Origin: Myxococcota bacterium
Lineage (GTDB): Bacteria; Myxococcota_A; Polyangia; Polyangiales; Polyangiaceae
Direction: 5' to 3'
Assembly (NCBI GenBank): GCA_963169915.1
Contig: CAUJEM010000100.1
Coordinates: 18,785-82,784, forward strand
DNA length: 64,000 bases
The notes under the pieces were generated by a model. That model was not told the DNA's origin. It saw nothing but the letters and a program-made list of their open reading frames with translations, and ran no database searches. Shown one piece after another: positions 15,604 to 23,869 of the stretch; position 1 is the stretch's first letter, and the number at the start of each line of letters is the position of its first letter. The position numbers were made by a program, and so were the translations under genes.

Positions 15604-17184
15604 TCACTCGTGCACCACGAAGGTGGTGGCGGGCTCGAGCTCCGGCTGCCAGCGCAGGCCGTGCCAGCCCTCGGGGACCGTGGGCTCGGTGAACTCATAC
15701 AGCCACTTGCCGTCCTCCGGGGAGACGTTCACGCAGCCGGCGCTCATGCGGTTGCCCCAGTTGTCGTGCCAGTACGCGCCGTGCAGCGCGTGCGGTCCGC
15801 TGAAGTTCTGCGTCCAGGGCACGTCGGAGTGGATGAAGTCGCCGGGCGCCACCATGGTAGCGGTGGCAAACTTGCCCGTGATCTTGAACACTCCTACCGG
15901 CGTGGAGGCCGTGTCGATGGCAGGCTTGCCGCGCTCCGGCGTGCCGCCGCGCCCCGGGCTCACCAGCGTGACGTACACGGGCCGCGTCCCCTCATAGGCG
16001 ATGAGCCACCCCTGCCAGACGCTCGTCTCCGTCCAGGTGGCGCGGCCCGGCGGCGCCTTGCCGGTGGTGTCCGCCTCCCCGACGGGCGCACCCCAGGGCG
16101 TGGTGGGGCGTGGCGTCGGGACCACGGCGTCGGCGGCGAGCACCCAGACGCCCGGCTCTCGGGTCTCGAGGTAGCGCGCCTTGCCCTCCCCGACGGCCTG
16201 CCCGGTGAGCCCCACGTGGCTCAAGCGCGCGAAGGCGTCGCCCGTGGTGATGAAGGCCTCGCCCTCTCGCCGGTACTTGGGGCGGCCCTCGCTGCGGAAG
16301 AACGCGAGCGGGAGCTGCTCCTCGCCGCCGAGCCGCACGCCCTTGAAGGTGATCTTGGGATAAGGCGCCACGCGGTCCTTGGGCACCCACATCATGTCCG
16401 CGCTGAGCAAGAAGGAGCGCTCACCGACGCGGGTCTCCGCGGACCACGCGACGGTGGAGAGCGGGAGCAGGCGGGTGCGCGGCTCCGAGATGACGGGCGG
16501 GAGCGCCCCGAGCTCGATGGGCTGCTCAGGGGCGGGCGTCAGGTCCACGCCCTCGAGCAGGGGCGGCGTCTTGCCTTGGGCGGCCTGGGTGAGGCGCTCC
16601 TGCTGCTGGGGGAGATCCCACTCGCGGCGCCGCTGCTCCTCGGGGCTGGGCAGCGCGGCGTAGCGCTCCACCCCGCGGGACTCCCCATAGTGGTGCGGCC
16701 AGGCCGAGCCCAGCCGAGGGGTGTAGGGCGCGAGGCGTGCGAGCACTGGGTCCCGCTCGTCGAGCGTCGCCTTCACGTCGTCCACGCAGACGAAGCCGCG
16801 CGGCTCGAGCTCGTACCAGCTCTTCGCGCAGCCCGGCGCGCCGAGGGGCGAGCCCGTCTTCAGCGGCGCCGCGCCGCCCGTCCACAAGTAGCCGATCCAG
16901 CCGCTCCCCTCGCCGGGCTGCGGACGGATCCACACGAAGCGGGTGCGCGCGTAGACGTAGCCGTGGGGGGCGCGCCGCGGCGCGCGTGGCGGCGCGATCT
17001 CCGGCGCCGACGCCGTGGAGGCAGCGTCCAGCGTGGGGGCGGTGGCCGCGGCGGTCGGGGCAGGTGCGGTCGCGCCCTCGGAGCGCTCCAAGGGCAGCTC
17101 GGTGGAGCCCGAGCGCTCGGAGCAGCCGACGGCGACCGTCAGCGTCAAGGCCGCGAGCCCGTGAGAGTAGCGCACGGCCGACAC
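15604..17184 (-). CDS. L,D-transpeptidase (YkuD) lipoprotein
   Basis: The 526-residue product begins with a signal whose lipobox ends VAVGC (about Cys21), followed by a Thr/Ala/Pro linker. Most of the protein is uncharacterised beta-rich sequence. The C-terminal 160 residues are a YkuD L,D-transpeptidase domain, with the signature His near 468 ('HGAYWHDNWG') and the catalytic Cys near 484 in 'RMSAGCVNVS'. These enzymes make 3-3 peptidoglycan crosslinks or attach lipoproteins to the wall, using the Cys as nucleophile. Lipidation would place it at a membrane facing the periplasm. The start is a GTG at 17184; an internal GTG nine bases downstream would keep the signal too. It is transcribed divergently from mutH. 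Confidence 0.88.
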   Translation of the reverse strand: MSAVRYSHGLAALTLTVAVGCSERSGSTELPLERSEGATAPAPTAAATAPTLDAASTASAPEIAPPRAPRRAPHGYVYARTRFVWIRPQPGEGSGWIGYLWTGGAAPLKTGSPLGAPGCAKSWYELEPRGFVCVDDVKATLDERDPVLARLAPYTPRLGSAWPHHYGESRGVERYAALPSPEEQRRREWDLPQQQERLTQAAQGKTPPLLEGVDLTPAPEQPIELGALPPVISEPRTRLLPLSTVAWSAETRVGERSFLLSADMMWVPKDRVAPYPKITFKGVRLGGEEQLPLAFFRSEGRPKYRREGEAFITTGDAFARLSHVGLTGQAVGEGKARYLETREPGVWVLAADAVVPTPRPTTPWGAPVGEADTTGKAPPGRATWTETSVWQGWLIAYEGTRPVYVTLVSPGRGGTPERGKPAIDTASTPVGVFKITGKFATATMVAPGDFIHSDVPWTQNFSGPHALHGAYWHDNWGNRMSAGCVNVSPEDGKWLYEFTEPTVPEGWHGLRWQPELEPATTFVVHE

Positions 17185-17309
17185 CGTAGCATCGTCGGTC
17201 CGGCCTGGAGAAACTGCTGGCCGCGCGCGCTCACCGGAGCTCCCGCAGCGCGGGGTGTGCCGCGCCGGTGCTGGCGGGCACGCCAGGGCGCGGCTAGGGT
17301 CCAGCGCCG

Positions 17310-17993
17310 ATGGCCGCGCTCGAGCCGCCGGGCAGTGAGCAAGAGCTCTACACGCGGGCGCAGGGGCTCGCGGGCGCGACCTTGGGCGAGCTGGCCGCGC
17401 AGCTCGGGCAGCGCGCCCCGGCCGATTTGCGTCGCGCCAAGGGCTTCACGGGGCACCTAGTGGAGCAGCTGCTCGGCGCTGCGGCCAGCTCGCGGGCGGA
17501 GCCGGACTTCCCCGCGCTGGGCGTGGAGCTGAAGACACTGCCGGTGGGGCCCTCGGGGCGCCCGGTGGAGTCCACCTTCGTGTGCACCATCGATCTGAGC
17601 GCGATGGATCGCTTCAGCTACGAGGACTGCTGGCTCCGGCGAAAGCTCGCGCGGGTGCTCTGGATCCCCGTCGAGGGGAGCCGGGAGATCCCGGTGCCCG
17701 CGCGGAGGCTTGGGGCGCCGCTGCTGTGGAGCCCGAGCTCGGAGGAGGAGGCGGTGCTGCGCGCCGATTGGGAGGAGCTCGCCGGGCTCATCGCGCGTGG
17801 CGGCGCCGAGCTGCTCCACGGGCGCCTCGGGCGAGCGCTCCAGGTGCGCCCCAAGGCGGCGGGCTCCTGGTCGCGCCGCCGCGCGCTCGACGGCGACGGG
17901 GTGAGCTACCTAGCGCTCCCTCGTGGTTTTTATCTACGCGCCAGCTTCACCGCGCAGCTCGTGTGTCGAAGCTACGCCCTGCCCACGCGTTGA
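17310..17993 (+). CDS. mutH: DNA mismatch repair endonuclease MutH
   Basis: The 227-residue protein aligns with Escherichia coli MutH (229 residues) throughout: 'TLGELAAQLG', 'GHLVEQLLGA', 'LGVELKTLPVG', 'KLARVLWIPVEG', 'GAPLLWSPSSEEE', 'LQVRPKAA' and 'LPRGFYLRASFT'. The catalytic residues appear as Asp66, Glu73 and Lys75, with the same spacing as Asp70, Glu77 and Lys79 in E. coli. MutH nicks the unmethylated strand at hemimethylated GATC after activation by MutS and MutL, so it normally implies Dam methylation. No dam, mutS or mutL lies in this window. Base composition is like the neighbours, so there is no visible sign of recent transfer. Confidence 0.96.
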   Translation: MAALEPPGSEQELYTRAQGLAGATLGELAAQLGQRAPADLRRAKGFTGHLVEQLLGAAASSRAEPDFPALGVELKTLPVGPSGRPVESTFVCTIDLSAMDRFSYEDCWLRRKLARVLWIPVEGSREIPVPARRLGAPLLWSPSSEEEAVLRADWEELAGLIARGGAELLHGRLGRALQVRPKAAGSWSRRRALDGDGVSYLALPRGFYLRASFTAQLVCRSYALPTR

Positions 17994-18028
17994 GTCGAGG
18001 CGGGCGCGCGCCTCAGCCGGCGCGCGCC

Positions 18029-19741
18029 TCAGCGGGCGCTCGACCGCTTCGTCGAGGCTCGCCGCTCACGGGCGCTGGGCTTGCTCGGCGGCGAGCGACG
18101 AGCGGCGGTCTTGGACGTAGGGCCCTTGGTGGGAGGGGCGGTCTTGGTCGCCTTGGGGGGTGCTGCTTTGGTCGCCTTGGGGGGCGACGTGTCGGCGGCC
18201 TGGGCGGGAGCCGCTGCCTTGGTCGCCTGGGCGGGGGGCGCATCGGCCGGGGGGGGGCTCGGTGCGTTGGGCTTCGTGGCTTGCGCTCTCTGCTTGCGCG
18301 CTGGCGACGCGGACGCGCGCTGGGGCGGGGCGGGAGAGCTCGCCTTCGCGGGAGCGTCGGCCGTCGCCGGCTGGGTGGGCGGCGCGGGAGGGCTCGCCTT
18401 CGCGGGAGCGTCGGCCGTCGCCGGCTGGGCGGGCGGCGTCATCGGTGCACGCGGAGGTGCTGCAGCGCGCTTGGCTTTGGAGGAGGTGCCGGCCGGTCCC
18501 TTGGGCTGGGTCACCGCGGCGGTCGCGGGCCGAGAGGTGGCGGTGGGCTGGGGCGGAGCGCCCGCCGGTCCCTTGGTCTCGGTGGCTGGGGCGGGCTTGG
18601 AGGGCGCGCTCGCGGTGGGCTTGGGCCGGGTGGGCGCGATGGCGTGGGGCTGGGCTACGGGGCTGGGCGGCGTGGGCTCGCGGGCGCCCTGGGGGTGCGC
18701 CTCCTTGGCTCGGACGGCGGCGCTGAGCGCCGGTCGCTGGGGGACGCGAGGCAGCTGCGCGAACGTCAGCGGCTTGCCGTCTCTGAGCGGCATCACGCCA
18801 AGGTGGAAGTGGTCATGATGATCGGCGTTGTAGTCCGGGGTGAGCATCTCCCGGAAGCCGCCGGAGCGCCGCAGCGCGCACGCGATGGCGTTGAGCACCG
18901 GCGCGCCAGCGAGGCAGTCGCTGTCGAGCCCACGCGCGAAATCTTGGGTGACCGACAGCCAGCGGCCGCGCACGATGAAGCCATGCACGTCCACCGCGAG
19001 CCCGAAGGAGTGGAGGCTCAGCCGGCCGACGCGGCTCATGCGATACGAGTAAGCCCCGGAGTAGCGCACGCTCTCCACCCCCAGGCCGCGCAGCGCCTCG
19101 CCCAGGCCGGCGAGCGCCACCACCAAGCGACAGTCGGCGCGCAGCGGAGCGCCGGGTGAGGACACCCAGGTGAGCCCTCCGATGGGTCCACTGACGGCGA
19201 CGGGGGTCGTCACGCCTCGGAGCTCGTCGAGGCGTCGGTAGTCGAGGCCCAAGGCGTCGAGTCGCTTCAGACACCCCGCGCCGTCCGGGATGGAGTCGCT
19301 GGCCGTGGCGGGAGGAAGGGACGGGTGGGCGATGGACGCCGGCTTCACCCCGGGGGGGAGCTCCTCCGGGGCGAGCTCGGGATCGGGCCCAGCTGCCCCC
19401 GCCTCCTCCGCCTCCTCTGCGCCGTCGTCGGCGTGCGCGCGCTCCGCGAGCTCGGGGAGCACGGTGGAGGGGGCGACGTCGATGGGGAAGGTCGGCTCGA
19501 GGGGCAGCTCCTCGTCCTCTGCTGTGGCGAGCTCCTCGGCGGGGCGCGCGCTCGAGGACGCGCCCGGCTCTGCGACCGGGGCGGCGGCCTCGAGCGGCGC
19601 GACCGCGCGCAGCGCGAGCCGAGGTGAGGCGACGCTGGCCGCTGCGTCGCGAGCGGCGCTCACGCACCCGGAGCCGCCCAAGAGCGACAGCGCCGCCAGC
19701 AGCGAGGCTCGGGTGAGGGGCGTGGGGCGGCCAGCGTTCAT
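18029..19741 (-). CDS. Lipoprotein with extensin-like C-terminal domain and Lys/Ala/Pro tail
   Basis: The true start is the ATG at 19741, which opens a lipoprotein signal ending GSGC (Cys26); the frame runs further upstream without meaning. Of 570 residues, about 27-150 are an acidic Ala/Glu/Pro linker. About 155-320 match the bacterial extensin-like C-terminal domain, a relative of D-Ala-D-Ala carboxypeptidases: 'GCLKRLDALGLDYRRLD', His244 and Asp251 in 'LHSFGLAVDVHGF', and a 'HHDHFH' cluster at 308-313 as probable zinc ligands. About 330-570 is a long Ala/Pro/Lys/Thr tail, increasingly basic, with an 18-residue tandem repeat. A cell-wall role in the periplasm is likely; the tail may bind peptidoglycan or other anionic polymers. 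Peptidase activity is not proven by sequence. Confidence 0.82.
   Translation of the reverse strand: MNAGRPTPLTRASLLAALSLLGGSGCVSAARDAAASVASPRLALRAVAPLEAAAPVAEPGASSSARPAEELATAEDEELPLEPTFPIDVAPSTVLPELAERAHADDGAEEAEEAGAAGPDPELAPEELPPGVKPASIAHPSLPPATASDSIPDGAGCLKRLDALGLDYRRLDELRGVTTPVAVSGPIGGLTWVSSPGAPLRADCRLVVALAGLGEALRGLGVESVRYSGAYSYRMSRVGRLSLHSFGLAVDVHGFIVRGRWLSVTQDFARGLDSDCLAGAPVLNAIACALRRSGGFREMLTPDYNADHHDHFHLGVMPLRDGKPLTFAQLPRVPQRPALSAAVRAKEAHPQGAREPTPPSPVAQPHAIAPTRPKPTASAPSKPAPATETKGPAGAPPQPTATSRPATAAVTQPKGPAGTSSKAKRAAAPPRAPMTPPAQPATADAPAKASPPAPPTQPATADAPAKASSPAPPQRASASPARKQRAQATKPNAPSPPPADAPPAQATKAAAPAQAADTSPPKATKAAPPKATKTAPPTKGPTSKTAARRSPPSKPSARERRASTKRSSAR
18338..18437. repeat. 54-bp tandem repeat inside the extensin-like gene tail
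   Basis: The sequence beginning GCTCGCCTTCGCGGGAGC recurs at 18338 and 18392, an offset of 54 bases, encoding an 18-residue repeat around 'PATADAPAKA'. It lies in the low-complexity tail and is a likely site of length variation between strains. Confidence 0.7.
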
Positions 19742-19885
19742 CCGGGGCACCCCCCGGTGTGACACGCCTCGACCCAGCGGACCAACAATTCGCGAGTAGC
19801 GCCCGCCTGGACCTGCGCAGGAGTGCAGCACCAGCGGCCTGGAGCCCCGGTCGGTGACCCTGGCGCGTGGTAGCCTGCGGGCGCC

Positions 19886-21097
19886 TTGGCCAACATCGGC
19901 TACATCCAGGTCGTCCGTCACTGCAACCACTTTTGTGGCTTCTGCTCGAACCCCACGACCCCGTACGAGCACACCTTCGAGAGCATGCAGGTCCTCGTCG
20001 ACGACTTCGTCGAGCGAGGCTACTTCGGGGTCATCCTCACGGGGGGGGAGCCCACCCTGCACACGGAGCTGCCGCGCATCACGCGCTACGCGCGGGACCG
20101 TGGGCTCCACGTCCGGCTCATCACCAACGGGACTCGGCTCGCCGATCGCGAGTTTGCCAAGCAGCTCGCCGACGCGGGCTTGATGCTCGCGCACGTCTCC
20201 ATCTACTCGGTGCGCCCCGAGGTGGAGGAGCAACTGCGAGGGGTGGCGGGCACCTTGGAGAAGGCCTTCCAGGCGCTCGACAACGCCCATGAGTTCGGCA
20301 TCGAGCTCAACGTCAACTGCGTCATCAACCGGCTCAACGCCGATCATCTCGACGAGAACGTCCGGTACCTGCTGCGGCACCACCCGCAGGTGCGGCACTT
20401 CGTGTGGAACAACCTGGACCCGAGCATGGGGCGCGCGGAGGTCAACCAGGCCCAGTTTACCCCCAGGCTGCGTGACTTCGAGGTGTCGTTGCACCGCGCG
20501 CTCACCCTGCTGCAGCGGACCGGGCGCACGTTCCGCGTCGAGAAGGTGCCGCTCTGCTACATGACGGATTTTGCCTGGGCGAGCACCGAGACGCGCAAGA
20601 TCGTCAAGGGTGAGGAGCGCATCGTCCACTTCTTGGATCAGAAGCAGACCGTGCGGCAGACGGACTGGGAGCACATCTACGCGCCGAGCTGTGAGCACTG
20701 CTCGCTGCGGACCATCTGCGGCGGGCTCTTCGACCGCGGCAACGGCTACGATCCTGCCGAGCTCTCGCCGGTGTTCGTGTCGCGGGACGCCATCGTGGAG
20801 CAGATCCTCCACGATGGGGACGACAGCTCCTACGCCGCGCGGAGCCTCGAGCAGTGGCGAGAGGACTTCGAGCGGCGCTGCGCGGAGACGCTCGCCGGCA
20901 AGCACGAGCGTCGGCCGACGGGGGACCTCCCGGACGAGCGCTTTCAGCCGGACCACGTCATCAGCGTGGGGCAGATCACCGAGCAGAGCCGGCGCCGCTA
21001 CGAACACAAGCGCGCGGCGGAGTCGCGCCGGGCCGAGCGGCTGGGGGTCCAGATGGAGCGGCCGGAGCCGGAAAAGCCCGAGCGCGGCTCGACCTGA
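19886..21097 (+). CDS. Radical SAM protein with extra C-terminal Cys cluster
   Basis: The start is the TTG at 19886: an in-frame TAG at 19871-19873 leaves no ATG or GTG before the conserved motif. The 403-residue protein has the radical SAM cluster motif C13-x3-C17-x2-C20 ('CNHFCGFC'), the 'GGEP' S-adenosylmethionine motif at 53-56, and barrel strands typical of the MoaA/PqqE group. A second Cys group (C269, C272 and C278 in 'CEHCSLRTICGG', with C224 nearby) resembles a shortened SPASM or twitch domain holding an auxiliary cluster. The last 90 residues are charged and helical. SPASM-type enzymes usually modify peptides or activate sulfatases, but no precursor peptide or sulfatase gene is adjacent. 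The substrate is unknown. Confidence 0.85.
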   Translation: MANIGYIQVVRHCNHFCGFCSNPTTPYEHTFESMQVLVDDFVERGYFGVILTGGEPTLHTELPRITRYARDRGLHVRLITNGTRLADREFAKQLADAGLMLAHVSIYSVRPEVEEQLRGVAGTLEKAFQALDNAHEFGIELNVNCVINRLNADHLDENVRYLLRHHPQVRHFVWNNLDPSMGRAEVNQAQFTPRLRDFEVSLHRALTLLQRTGRTFRVEKVPLCYMTDFAWASTETRKIVKGEERIVHFLDQKQTVRQTDWEHIYAPSCEHCSLRTICGGLFDRGNGYDPAELSPVFVSRDAIVEQILHDGDDSSYAARSLEQWREDFERRCAETLAGKHERRPTGDLPDERFQPDHVISVGQITEQSRRRYEHKRAAESRRAERLGVQMERPEPEKPERGST

Positions 21098-21118
21098 CGC
21101 GCGGGCTTGCCGGCTTAC

Positions 21119-21132
21119 CTACCAAGCGGTAG
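21119..21132. promoter_or_regulatory. Possible TetR operator, inverted repeat CTACC-N4-GGTAG
   Basis: A perfect inverted repeat CTACC AAGC GGTAG lies 24 bases upstream of the tetR-family start, with its core TACC-N4-GGTA similar to many TetR-family operators. This placement would allow autoregulation. Only 14 bases are symmetric, so it could be coincidental. Confidence 0.45.
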
Positions 21133-21156
21133 ACAGCGCCCGAGGTCGGGTCGTCG

Positions 21157-21807
21157 ATGCCATCGAACCAGAGCGGACGCGCGGCCGATGCGCGCGGAGA
21201 GATCCTCGCGGCGGCCACGCGGCTGTTCGCCGCGCATGGCTTCGACGGGGTCAGCCTGCAAGATCTGGCGGACGCGGTGGGCCTGAGGAAGCCCTCGCTG
21301 CTCTACCACTTCTCCTCGAAGGAGGAGCTCCGCCAGGCGGTCTTGGACGACGTGCTGGCGCGCTGGAACGAGACGCTCCCGGCCATCTTGCTAGCCACCA
21401 CCGGGGAAGATCAGTTCACGGGCGTGACCAAGGAGCTCGTCGGGTTCTTCGCAAGAGATCCGGACCGGGCGCGGCTCATCATCCGCGAGGCGCTCGACCG
21501 ACCCGCGGACATGCGCGAGCGCTTGGCCCGCAACGTCAGCCCCGTCGTCGTCAAGCTGGCGCACTACCTGCGCAGCGGGCAGGCGCGCGGCAACCTGCAA
21601 GAGGACGTGGACCCGGAGGCGTACCTCTTCCAGGCCATCAGCCTGTTCATCTGCGGGGTCGCCTTCACGGACGCCTTCGGCTCGCTGATGCCCAAGCGCG
21701 CCCGTGAGGGCGCCCCGAAGGAGCGGCTCACGCGAGAGCTCTTGCGCATCGGCAAGAGCGCGCTGTTCAAGCCACCGCCCGCGGGCCCGGAGGGGCAAGA
21801 GGGCTAG
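21157..21807 (+). CDS. TetR/AcrR family transcriptional regulator
   Basis: The 216-residue product has the TetR-type helix-turn-helix at residues about 12-60 ('ILAAATRLFAAHGFDGVSLQDLADAVGLRKPSLLYHF' region, with the recognition helix containing 'RKPSLLYHF'). The C-terminal part is a ligand-binding helical domain. The ligand is unknown. The DNA-binding domain resembles regulators of fatty-acid or efflux genes, but that is too general to assign. It starts 59 bases after the radical SAM gene, with an inverted repeat between, so it may regulate itself or that gene. Its stop codon (TAG, 21805-21807) overlaps the stop of truD on the opposite strand in a shared CTAG. Confidence 0.9.
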   Translation: MPSNQSGRAADARGEILAAATRLFAAHGFDGVSLQDLADAVGLRKPSLLYHFSSKEELRQAVLDDVLARWNETLPAILLATTGEDQFTGVTKELVGFFARDPDRARLIIREALDRPADMRERLARNVSPVVVKLAHYLRSGQARGNLQEDVDPEAYLFQAISLFICGVAFTDAFGSLMPKRAREGAPKERLTRELLRIGKSALFKPPPAGPEGQEG

Positions 21808-22865
21808 TCTCTCAGCTCTCGCTCCGGCAGGCTGCCCGTGAGCTCGGCGATGAGCTGCGTCGCGTAGGCGCCGGGAGGCAGACAGAACCGCACCTCGAGG
21901 CCGGCCCCGCTGGGCTGGACCTCCAGCTCCACGGGGCGCACCAGCAGATCCCGGCGCGTCCCGTCGACGAGGGAGTAGAGGGCCTCGAGCACCGCGTCGC
22001 TCAGCGCGAGCTCGGCGAGGACGGCGCGCTCCAGCTCGAGCGCCGCGCCCTGGGCCGCCTTCATGCGTGGCCCTGGCATCGGCCCGGTGAGGTGGAGATC
22101 TCTCGCGTCGAGCCGGGGCTGCTCACGCGCGGCGTCCTCGACCACGAAGCTCGAGCCGGCGCCCTCCAGGCGCACCACCTCGCCGCTCAGCAGCCGCGTG
22201 GGATCGAGCGCCAGGCGGCGCGTGGCGTAGCGGTTGAAGACCTCTGCCTGCAGCACGCTCGGGTAGAGCTTGCGGAAAAAGCGGGTGCGGGGTCCGAGCG
22301 GCGGCATCCCGCGCTCGAGCCAGTCGATCGCGCGCGCCAGGTTCTCCGCGCCGCGGCCGAAGCGCTGCGCGCCAAAATAGTTGGCGAAGCCCGTGGTGCG
22401 GAGGGCCTCGACGAGGCGCTGCGCCGCCGCGACCCCCTCTGCCGGGACCCCGGTGAGGCGCACCCGGAAGCGGTTACCACGCAGGTGCCCCGTGCGGAGC
22501 TTGTTTCCGTGGCGTGAGCTCTGCAGCACGCTGAGCTCCGGCGGCAGCGCCCAGTCCTGCGGGGGGCGCGCCCCGCGCGGCAGCGAGAGCCACTGGCGCG
22601 TCACGCCGTGTTTGTCCTTCATGCCGGCGCTCCCCACGTCCCGCTCGGGGACGCCCGCGGCGCGCGCGACGATCCGCAGCAGATCCCCGGCGGCGACGCC
22701 GCGCTTCTCGACGAAGACGTAGAGGTGCTCTCCCTCACCGCTGGGCAGGTAGGCCGGAAGCTCCTCCACCTCGAAGTCCGTGAGCTGCGGGCCGATCTGC
22801 CCGCCCGTGCCCGGGAGCGTGGCGTGCAGGCGTGGCCCGAGGTGGGGGGAGGGCGGTGAGCTCAT
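21804..22865 (-). CDS. truD: tRNA pseudouridine(13) synthase TruD
   Basis: The 353-residue product matches TruD, which converts U13 of tRNA-Glu to pseudouridine. The catalytic Asp is Asp84 in 'GMKDKHGVTRQW', and the family motifs 'NRFRVRLTGV', 'FANYFGAQRFG' and the 'F-E-V-E-E-L-P' N-terminal signature are present. Length is that of the E. coli enzyme (349). The start ATG at 22865 overlaps the stop of the PP2C phosphatase gene (ATGA), so it is translationally coupled and probably the last gene of the ilv-leu transcript. The 3' end overlaps the convergent tetR-family gene by four bases. Confidence 0.95.
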   Translation of the reverse strand: MSSPPSPHLGPRLHATLPGTGGQIGPQLTDFEVEELPAYLPSGEGEHLYVFVEKRGVAAGDLLRIVARAAGVPERDVGSAGMKDKHGVTRQWLSLPRGARPPQDWALPPELSVLQSSRHGNKLRTGHLRGNRFRVRLTGVPAEGVAAAQRLVEALRTTGFANYFGAQRFGRGAENLARAIDWLERGMPPLGPRTRFFRKLYPSVLQAEVFNRYATRRLALDPTRLLSGEVVRLEGAGSSFVVEDAAREQPRLDARDLHLTGPMPGPRMKAAQGAALELERAVLAELALSDAVLEALYSLVDGTRRDLLVRPVELEVQPSGAGLEVRFCLPPGAYATQLIAELTGSLPERELRD

Positions 22866-23836
22866 GGGGAGTCGTCTCCCTCCCCGAGGCCTGGGAGCGT
22901 CGCGAGCGGGCTACGCCGCAGCAGCTCCTCCAGCTCCAGCTCCTCGATCCCGAGCAGCAGCAGCTCCGGCTCCTCGTAGTCGTCACGGAGCGTGGGGAGC
23001 GAGCGCTCCGAGGCGGTGGGCGGCTGGCCCAGGACGTCGAGGACGAGCGCGGTGATGTTGTCTGGCCCGCCCGCCTCCAGCGCCGCGAGCGTGAGCGCCC
23101 TGACGCAGGCCTCGCGCTCCGGCTGCTCGACCAGCAGCCGCTCGAGCTGGGACGCAGGGACGGGCCCGCTGAGCCCATCGGAGCAGAGCAGGTAGCGATC
23201 TTCCGCCGCGAGCTCGTAGGAGCGCACGGACAGGCGCAGCGCCTCGGTCATCCCGAGCGCGCGCGTGACCGCGTGGCGCGGCAGCTTGGCGAGGACCTCG
23301 TCGCTCAGGTCGGGCTTCTGGGCGAGGACGTCGTTGATCACGCAATGATCGAGCGTGAGCTGCTCCAGCCTGCCCGCGCGGAGCCGATAGCAGCGGCTGT
23401 CGCCGGCGTGCACCACGTGCAGCAGCCTCGAGCGTGGGGAGTGGCTGACCGCGACGACGGTGGTGCCCATCCCGCGATGTTGCGTCGAGCTCCGCGACAC
23501 CTCGAGGACGTCGTGGTTGGCCTTCAGGACGGCGGCGGCGAGCTGCCGCGCGCCGCTGGCCAGCCCGGCGGCGTCGTGCTCCGGCTTGTCCCAGGTAGCG
23601 CGCCGCGTGGCGCCGACGTAGTTGCTGATGGAGCGCGCGGCGAGCGCGCTCGCGACGTCCCCGGCGTGATGACCTCCAGCGCCGTCGGCCACGAGGAAGA
23701 GCCCGAGATCTTCGCGGATGAGGACGCTGTCTTCGTTGTGCTGGCGCCGGAGCCCGACGTGGGTGGCTCCGGCAGCAGCCAGCTGGAGGGGGCTTTGGAG
23801 GCCGGTGCTCACCCGCCGCAGGATACCGGCGGACAC
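22862..23836 (-). CDS. PP2C-family protein serine/threonine phosphatase
   Basis: The 324-residue protein has the PP2C metal-phosphatase motifs in order: 'RRQHNEDS' near 29-36, 'LVADGAGGHHAGD' near 48-60, 'HAGDSRCYRL', 'LCSDGLSGPV' and 'GGPDNITALVLDV'. The Asp residues of these motifs bind the two metal ions. Such proteins reverse Ser/Thr kinase signalling; kinases at 36087-38171 (inactive) and 48720-50534 (active) are in the same window. About 40 Glu/Leu-rich residues follow the domain ('EEPELLLLGIEELELEELL'). It starts with GTG 33 bases after leuB, so it may ride on the branched-chain operon, and its stop overlaps the truD start. Confidence 0.92.
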   Translation of the reverse strand: MSAGILRRVSTGLQSPLQLAAAGATHVGLRRQHNEDSVLIREDLGLFLVADGAGGHHAGDVASALAARSISNYVGATRRATWDKPEHDAAGLASGARQLAAAVLKANHDVLEVSRSSTQHRGMGTTVVAVSHSPRSRLLHVVHAGDSRCYRLRAGRLEQLTLDHCVINDVLAQKPDLSDEVLAKLPRHAVTRALGMTEALRLSVRSYELAAEDRYLLCSDGLSGPVPASQLERLLVEQPEREACVRALTLAALEAGGPDNITALVLDVLGQPPTASERSLPTLRDDYEEPELLLLGIEELELEELLRRSPLATLPGLGEGDDSP

Positions 23837-23869
23837 GGCGGGTGGCGAGCCGCCCGCGCGGCGACCGAG

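Noticed and set aside
17994..18028. GGCGCGCGCC palindromes between mutH and the extensin-like gene
   Set aside because: Short, no T-tract, and partly explained by GC richness; not enough to call a terminator.
19742..21007. Minus-strand extension of the extensin-like gene through the radical SAM gene
   Set aside because: The lipoprotein signal at 19741 marks the true start and the upstream part is antisense to the radical SAM gene.
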